DNA from: Acephala macrosclerotiorum | Taxonomy: Eukaryota > Ascomycota > Leotiomycetes > Helotiales > Mollisiaceae | Assembly: GCA_014904845.1 (NCBI GenBank) | Contig: MU119597.1 | Location: 1-39,995, forward strand | Reading direction: 5' to 3' | DNA length: 39,995 nucleotides | Translations under genes and position numbers: made by a program | The notes under the pieces: generated by a model | What the model saw: the letters and a program-made list of their open reading frames with translations, nothing else | Told to the model about the DNA's origin: nothing | Database searches by the model: none | Shown here: positions 33,607 to 39,995 of the stretch, piece by piece | How positions within the stretch are numbered: the stretch's first letter is position 1 | Layout of the letters: each line of letters starts with the position of its first letter

Positions 33607-33939
33607 TCATTGTAATATTCGAAAGTAAATATCGAAAACAAAAAGTATAAGAATAATATCGTTTGATCTCGTCGTATTATTGATTGTTTTAATCGTTATT
33701 TGAAATCGCTTTTCTTTTCGTAAATCGAAGAATTCTCGAAGTAATATATTATACGCACGTCTCAATAGAGCGTAGTACTTCTTTATTAAATCAATCGAGT
33801 TATAGACTTCTATTAATATAGTCTTCGAATCGATGTTTATACTCTTAGCATTATCGCGAAATTCCTTAGAATTGAAATTCGTTCCGAGGTCATAAATAGT
33901 AAATGTCGATAGTTTAAAGTAAACGTCGATTTAATATAC
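33607..33939 (-). pseudogene. Copia B integrase catalytic core, damaged
   Basis: Collinear with copy A 18119-18451. The translation keeps Y-D-L-G-T-N-F-N-S-K-E-F-R-D-N-A, so the second catalytic Asp (33889-33891, GAC) is intact. The Glu site at 33781-33783 reads AAG (Lys). This is the mirror image of copy A. Further stops interrupt the stretch. Confidence 0.75.
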
Positions 33940-34140
33940 TCGAAAAGCGTTTTATGCTTCTTTCGTCGATATATTTACAAAGAATCTCGCGATTTGAAAT
34001 ATTATAGTCTCATTTACGACTTGGAGTATTGACTTTCTATCGATTTACAATACGTCTAAATAAACGAAATAATTAAAATTATAATCGTCGCGCAATATAA
34101 ACTTGAAACGATCGAGAAATTTATTATTCATTTGATATTA

Positions 34141-34353
34141 CTAGTAAAACTTTATTATTTTTTTAATTTCTTCGAAGTTCGTAGAATATTTTTTATGCTT
34201 TAGTACTCGCGCGAATTTGGTAGTCGATAAATGTTCGAAGCGCTTATGTAATCGTTTGAACTTTATTTCAATTAAATAGCAAATAGTAAAATCGGTCTCT
34301 ACTATAGAAATCTTACAATTACTATAAATCAAGTTTTCGAGTAAATTAAACAA
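34141..34353 (-). pseudogene. Copia B GAG-pre-integrase domain
   Basis: 70 residues with L-I-E-I-K-F-K-R-L-H-K-R-F-E-H-L-S at about residues 27-43, the H-x(n)-H half of the zinc-binding domain at the integrase N-terminus. It is followed by the F-A-R-V-L-K-H and I-K-F-Y stretch that precedes the Cys pair. It is open in B but broken in A. Confidence 0.7.
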
Positions 34354-34700
34354 TATTCAAAGATGTTTAAATACTCTAATAATAAGTGTATATCGTTTAT
34401 CTCGAATAAATACATTATCAAAATTATTGAATCTAATTCGTAATTTGTTCATGTCTTGAAAGTACAATAAAAAAAGTACGTTTATTGGAATCACGTGAAA
34501 CGTAATATGTCCAATTGGTGTATCGACGTCGATAATCTCAAGAGATGAAATTTTGTCGATTTCAAACTTGATTATTATTTCTCTAGTTTTAGATTCGTTC
34601 AATTTAACGTTTCGAATTTATTGAAAAATCAAATATTAATTTTCGCTGGCAATCGATCGTTAAACGGTATCAATATCGATTATAATGCTCATAAAAACGT
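34354..34700 (-). pseudogene. Copia B aspartic protease remnant
   Basis: The open part 34357-34602 (81 residues) matches the second half of the A protease (E-I-I-I-K-F-E-I-D, P-I-G-H-I-T-F-H-V and L-F-L-L-Y-F-Q-D-M-N-K-L). The catalytic stretch upstream, near 34665-34690, reads I-I-I-D-I-D-T-V then stop, where A has I-I-I-D-T-S-A-V-Q. The D-T-G site is therefore destroyed. Confidence 0.75.
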
Positions 34701-36470
34701 TTAATGCGTAGTAATTCGTCAAGTACGTTTTTGTATTAGTGGACATTGAAAACGGTTTCGATTACATTGCAATACTCGATATCGTATAATAAATTGATTG
34801 GCGATCAAGTAATTCGATGATTTTAAGTTTATTAATCGTGCCGTGAGATGTCATAAAATAATTGATCGATTGCGTAATATCGTTTTCGTGTAAATCTCTT
34901 TTTTTAGTAAGTTTAACGACGAATTGTTCGTATTTCTCAACGATATCGAGATTTAGTTCTTCGAATTCAATTATGAATTAAATTATTTTGTTTTTGTCGA
35001 ACGATTTCGACTTCTTAAAATCGTCGTACGCTCTTTTTCTTTTTTTTAGTGTATAGCGAGTATTTTAACAATTCGAATTTTTACAAACGAAATACTTTTT
35101 CTCGTTTTAATATATTGTCGATTTTTTGTAATTAATTCGATTGTTATATCGAGTATTTTTACCGTGATATTTGCAGTCTACGAAGTATAATTTGATTATA
35201 TCTCGATAGACTTTTTTTTTTCTGATTATAAAAATTCTAGAAACTGTTTTCACTTTTACTTAAAGTGAAATCGCGTTACAAACATTTTCGTATATCGCTT
35301 GGAAATTCGATGAGAGTCGAAAAAGCGCTTAGTAGTACTTTAGTACGCTTCGATAAACGTAGTAAAATTTGTCTCGTATAATAGTTTTTGTTCGTATGTT
35401 CGAACGTAAATTAAATTGTTTTTAGATCAGTTTTTGGTATAGTATCTCGAAATATTCGAAAGTCGTCTTGTTTGAATTTTGCGCTCGAATTAACGCGAGT
35501 ATAATCGTATTCTATTAATTGAGTATTCTGTTTTAACGTTTTTCAATTTCGAAGTTCGATTTTACAATTTTAATCATTCTATCGAAAAACAAGTTTTTTC
35601 CAGCGAGCTTCTAGTAATAGAACTTACTAATTTCGTCAATAAACATAATCGAGAACGCGTTACGATAATTTTCAAATTTAATATTTGCTTTCGAATATAA
35701 ATCTTCGAATATTCGTATAAATATATTTAATAAGTCTTTTTTTTCGTAGTATTTGAATTTGTTATCGTAAATCTTTATAAGAATAATTAATTCTCTATTG
35801 AAACTAAGTATTACTTGATTCTCGCGATCGAAATTGTATATTAATCGATTAAAATTCTTTGATAATTTTTCAATTTCTAGTAATAGTAAAAACGACGAAT
35901 TTCGTTTCAAGTTCTCGTTCTTTGACAGTAAATCTAATAACAATATTCTATTGCGCTTTTAGAATTGTTTTTGAAGTATCGTACGTTCGAATAGCGTCGT
36001 TTATTTTATAGAAAATTCTATAACAAGTTTTAATAATTGAAAAAAAAAATTCGAAAATACTAATACTATCTTTTTAATTTTCTCGATAGAAATAATAGAA
36101 AACGCTAGTTTTTAAATTTGTTCTATCTCTAGATCGATTGTATTTTTCTATAAATTGAAATTTTTTATTAAACTTATTTTTATAACTTTTTCATACGATT
36201 ATTTTGATTATTTTTTTTCATTTGCAATATTTACTAATACTCTTAAGACCTTAGTAAATCGTTTTTTCAATACTTATACTTCGTTTATTCGCAACGCTTT
36301 ACGTAGTTTTTTTTTCGTGTTTCTATTTATTCTCTTTTCAAACATTTCCTTTGTCCATTCTAGAAATACTTTTTCATATTCTACTTATAATCTATAGTTC
36401 CAATTACTTCTCGCCTTAAAACTCTATATTTATTCTAATGTATATTATATCGAATCGAGAAATAGAAAAA
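34701..36470 (-). pseudogene. Copia B gag remnant
   Basis: The open stretch 35611-35943 (110 residues) is a Gag segment, with L-I-Y-N-F-D-R-E-N-Q, F-N-R-E-L-I-I-L-I-K-I-Y-D, F-I-R-I-F-E-D-L-Y and A-F-S-I-M-F-I-D-E-I-S-K-F-Y-Y. This is the conserved N-terminal half of fungal Copia Gag as I know it. The zinc-knuckle region is near 35040-35110 and is mutated. The 80-residue plus-strand stretch at 36155-36397 is a shadow of gag. Confidence 0.65.
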
Positions 36471-36610
36471 ATAATAGAAAAGTCTTTTTTTGATTAAAAT
36501 CGTACTTTGAAAAAGTATAATTGTATTCTCGAAAAGTATTTTATCGAGTCGTATTATACCCAGTAAATATATTGATTCGACGAATCTTTGTATCAAATTC
36601 GTAAAAATTG

Positions 36611-36634
36611 TTTTTTTTTTTTTTTTTTTTTTTT
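36611..36634 (-). repeat. 24-base poly-A tract (minus strand) in Copia B leader
   Basis: A run of 24 T on the plus strand, in the same place as the 29-base run of copy A. The length difference fits replication slippage. Confidence 0.85.
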
Positions 36635-36928
36635 AGTATTATTTAACAAATTACAATAAAGTACTCGTTATTAATACGCAATAAAACGTAAAATAAAAAA
36701 TCAACCAGTTTTAAACCGGAGAAAACAAAGCGAATATAGAATCGTAATATTTTTTGAAAATCTAATAATTTTTTTTAGTACAAGCAAAAACTACTCTTTT
36801 TTACATTCAATTAAACCAGTAGATTGCGTACAATCTAAGTTTTTTTATTCGATCGATTTTATTCAATTACTACTTCTTCGTAAGTAATTTTACTACTCTA
36901 TAATCGAACGAGTTTAATCACTGATTAG

Positions 36929-37157
36929 TGTTAAAACGTTCGAAAACAAATCACGAAATACTAAAATCTTAGTCTAATATTAATAATTCAATTCTGTTTG
37001 CCTTTTCTCAAAAGGAGCATCTTTTTACTTATATAATTAAATAAAGTAAACGTAAGATTAAAAAGTGGACGTTAAAACAACTGTTGCCAAGGGCAATAAA
37101 GATCATAATTAAAATCATCTAGTCGATCACTTAAGCGATCACATGATTGAACCGATA
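36929..37157 (-). repeat. Copia B 5' LTR (right copy)
   Basis: TGTTAAAACG...CCGATA, 229 bp. The primer-site word is CACTGATTAG immediately to its left (36919-36928), one C-to-T step from the A version. Confidence 0.9.
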
Positions 37158-37162
37158 TAAAT
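37158..37162. repeat. Target site duplication of Copia B, right
   Basis: TAAAT, identical to 30821-30825. Confidence 0.85.
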
Positions 37163-39995
37163 CGAAATTTAAAAAAAAAATTTATTAAATTTTAAATTAA
37201 TAAAATATTTATTTAATATTTCGATTTAAATTATTCGATTAATAAACGTAATTTTTATTTTTTTTATTCGTTTAAATTATAAATTTTTTAAATTAATTTA
37301 TTATTTTTTTAAATCGAATATAATTATATAATCGTTATAAAATTATACGAATATCGATTTTAATTTATTAATAAAAATAAAATAAAATAAAATTAAATTA
37401 TTATAAATATAAATATATAATATATATATATATATATATAAATTTTATAATATATATATTTAAATATACGTTTTAACAAAAAAAATTAACGTTTTATAAA
37501 TAAATTTTATTATATTATTTTTTTATTTTTTTATATATATTATAATTAATTTTTATTATTTAAATTTTTTTTGAAATTTTTAATCGTTAATTGATAATAT
37601 TTTTTATTATTAAATTATTAATACGTTTTATTGATAAACGCGATTAATTTATTTAAAAATATTATTATATATTTTTAAAATTATACTCGTTAATATTTTA
37701 ATAAAATTTTCAAAAAAATAAAAATTGTATTTAATATTTATATTAAATATAAACGTCGATTAATTAATTTTAAAAATAAAAACTATTTATAAAACGTTAT
37801 TTTAATCGAATAATTTTAAACGTATAATTATAATACGTTTTAATCGTATTATTAAATATTTATCGATTTTATTTATAATAAATCGTAAATTATTAATTAT
37901 TTTTTAAAATATAAATCGAAATTAAAAAATTATTTTTATTTTAATTATTATTATATTAAAATAATATTTTTTTTTTTTTTATATATGTTAAAAATTTTAT
38001 AAAAATCGAAAATATTTAAATAAACTTTTATTTTAAAATTTATAAATTATATAAAGTTTATTATAATTATATTGATAATAATTATTATAATAAATTCGAA
38101 ATTAATAATAATAATATTTAATTATTAAATTAAAATTATAATTATTTTATTATATTCGAAATAAAAAAAGTTTTTAATAATAAATTTTTTTTAATATATT
38201 AATATATTAATTATAATAATAAAAATATTTAAATCAAAATTTTAAACGATTTAAATAATAAAAAATAAATTGAAAATAAATTTAAAATATTTATATTAAT
38301 AAATACGATATTAATTTCGAGTTTTAAAAAAATATTATATAAAATTCGAATTATTAATATTAAATAATATAAAAATTTTAAATAAAAATTAATATTATTT
38401 TTATTATTTAATAATTAAATATATTATTAAAACGTACAATTTACGTTATTATAATTTAATTCGATTTTTTCGAATTAATTTTAATAATATAATCGAAATC
38501 GATAAAATGTATATATTTTTATAAATATATATTCGTATTATAAAAATTATTACGTAATTTAAAAAATTAAATTCGATTTTTCGAATTATTTTAATTAAAA
38601 TTATTATTTATAATTTTAAAAATTAAATTTTTTATTTATTATTTAAAAATTTTAATTTATTCGTTTAATAATATTAATTTATATAAATTATTAAATTTTA
38701 ATAAGTTTATAAAATTATAAAATTAATTCGTTTATAAAAAATATATTATTATTAACGTAAAATTTATAATTTTATTTAATTATTAAAAATTATTAATTAT
38801 TAATTTCATTAAATTTTTTTAAAATATTATAATTTTTTTTAATAATATTAATATTTTTATATATAAAAATTTTTAATAATTTTTATTTATTAAAAAATTA
38901 TTTATATATAATAAATTATTTATAATTTCGCGAAATAATTCGAAATTTATTTACGATCGTATTATATACGATTTTTTAAATTAAATTGTTCGTTTTACGT
39001 AAATAATATATTAAATTAAAAAAAATATAAAATTTTTATGATTTAAAAAAAAAATAATCGAATTATAAAAAAATATATATTTTTTAAAAAAATTTTAATT
39101 TTTAAAATAACGTATTAAATTTAAACTTTTAAACGATAAATAAAATACTTTTTAAAATATTTTACGATTTTTTAATACGAACGAAAAAATAATATATAAA
39201 AATTATATTTGATTTTAAAATTTTATTAATTTAATATTAAAAAAAATTTTATATTAATAATTTTTTTTATTATTATTTTTATCGCTTATAAATATATAAA
39301 AAATATATATAATAAACTCGTTATTAATATTAATATAAAAATTATAATAATATAAAATTTTTAAATTAAACGTAAAATTATTAATAATTTAATAAAAATA
39401 ATAAAAAAATTAATTTAATTAAAAAAATAAATATTAAAATAAAATATATAATATATTATTCAAATTAAAATTAATAATTATAATAATTCGAATTTTAAAA
39501 AAAATACTAAAAAAATTAATTTAAAAATCGATTATTAATTCTCGTTTTTTTTAATTATTTACGAGTTTTTTTATTTAAAAATAAATTATTTTTTATATTA
39601 ATTTTTTTATTATTTTAATTTATATTATTACGATATATAAATTTTAAAATTTAATATTAAATAAAATTATTTTCGATTTTAAAAAATTTAATATAATATT
39701 AAATTTATTATATATAATTTTTTTAAAATTAAAATTTTTTTTAATATTATTTATTATAAAATAAATTAATTTTAAAAAATTTAATTATTGTTTTAAAAAT
39801 TTAAAATTGTATTTAAATTAAATTAAAATAATTTTATTTATAATTTTAATATAAAATTATTATTTTTAACGTAATAATATATTTAAATTTAAAAAATAAA
39901 AAATTATATAAATTATATAATAAATTTATTTTTAATTTTATTTTAATAAAAATTTTAAAAATTTAAATAAAAATAAAACGATTTTATAAAATTTA
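37163..39995. other. AT-rich DNA, nothing assignable
   Basis: This continues the sequence interrupted at 30825. It has an alternating TA run near 37415-37440 and short AATTCGATTTTTTCGAATT-type inverted repeats near 38459 and 38571. No coding remnant could be recognised. Confidence 0.5.

Larger units (their letters stand above)
30826..37157 (-). mobile_element. Copia-type LTR retrotransposon B, second copy of the A family
   Basis: 6332 bp with 229-bp LTRs and a 5-bp target duplication. It is collinear with copy A at an offset of about 15488 through the integrase and RT regions. It is more mutated than A, with only short open stretches. Damage again increases from the 3' end (near 31100) toward the 5' end. 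The catalytic lesions differ from those of A. Confidence 0.92.

Overview
The window holds no intact gene. It is a stack of dead LTR retrotransposons in an extremely AT-rich block, of the kind found in the repeat compartments of filamentous ascomycetes (Pezizomycotina). The fungal assignment rests on two observations. The Copia elements carry the fungal-type reverse transcriptase signature QTDD-TLIL. The whole region shows strand-symmetric C-to-T and G-to-A damage with stop codons at conserved tryptophans, as expected from repeat-induced point mutation (RIP). I found no host gene, tRNA, rRNA or CRISPR array.

Layout. A degraded Gypsy element (G, plus strand) has LTR-like ends at about 3108-4163 and 8210-8931 + 21869-22436, with recognisable reverse transcriptase (about 5635-5990) and integrase (about 6828-7160) remnants. 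A related LTR-like copy lies at about 320-1090 and another at about 22490-23740. A Copia element (C, minus strand, 8932-21868, 201-bp LTRs) sits inside G's 3' LTR. A second Copia element (A, minus strand, 15338-21674, 229-bp LTRs, 5-bp target duplication ACTAA) sits 12 bp inside C's 5' LTR. A short, GC-rich, little-mutated insertion (12889-13141, probable solo LTR) lies in C's body. The layers are therefore G (oldest), then C, then A and the short insertion. Further right are a fully AT-converted fragment of the C family (about 25095-26033) and a second complete copy of the A family (B, minus strand, 30826-37157, target duplication TAAAT). The rest is AT-only DNA in which I can assign nothing.

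GC content tracks the layers. Single 60-base lines that I counted give 3/60 G+C at 5041 (Gypsy interior), 8/60 at 14041 (C), 17/60 at 20461 (A, gag side) and 26/60 at 16441 (A, RNase H side). The cytosines left in the most mutated DNA are nearly all in CpG. Copies A and B share the gag-protease-integrase-RT-RNase H order of Copia elements, and both are inactive. They lost different catalytic residues: A lost the second integrase Asp, while B lost the integrase Glu and one of the RT Asp pair.

The main interest is mutational rather than genic: a CpG-sparing RIP-like process, sparing of short LTRs, a gradient of damage along A and B, and tandem units inside the Gypsy LTRs. I did not find a novel functional system.
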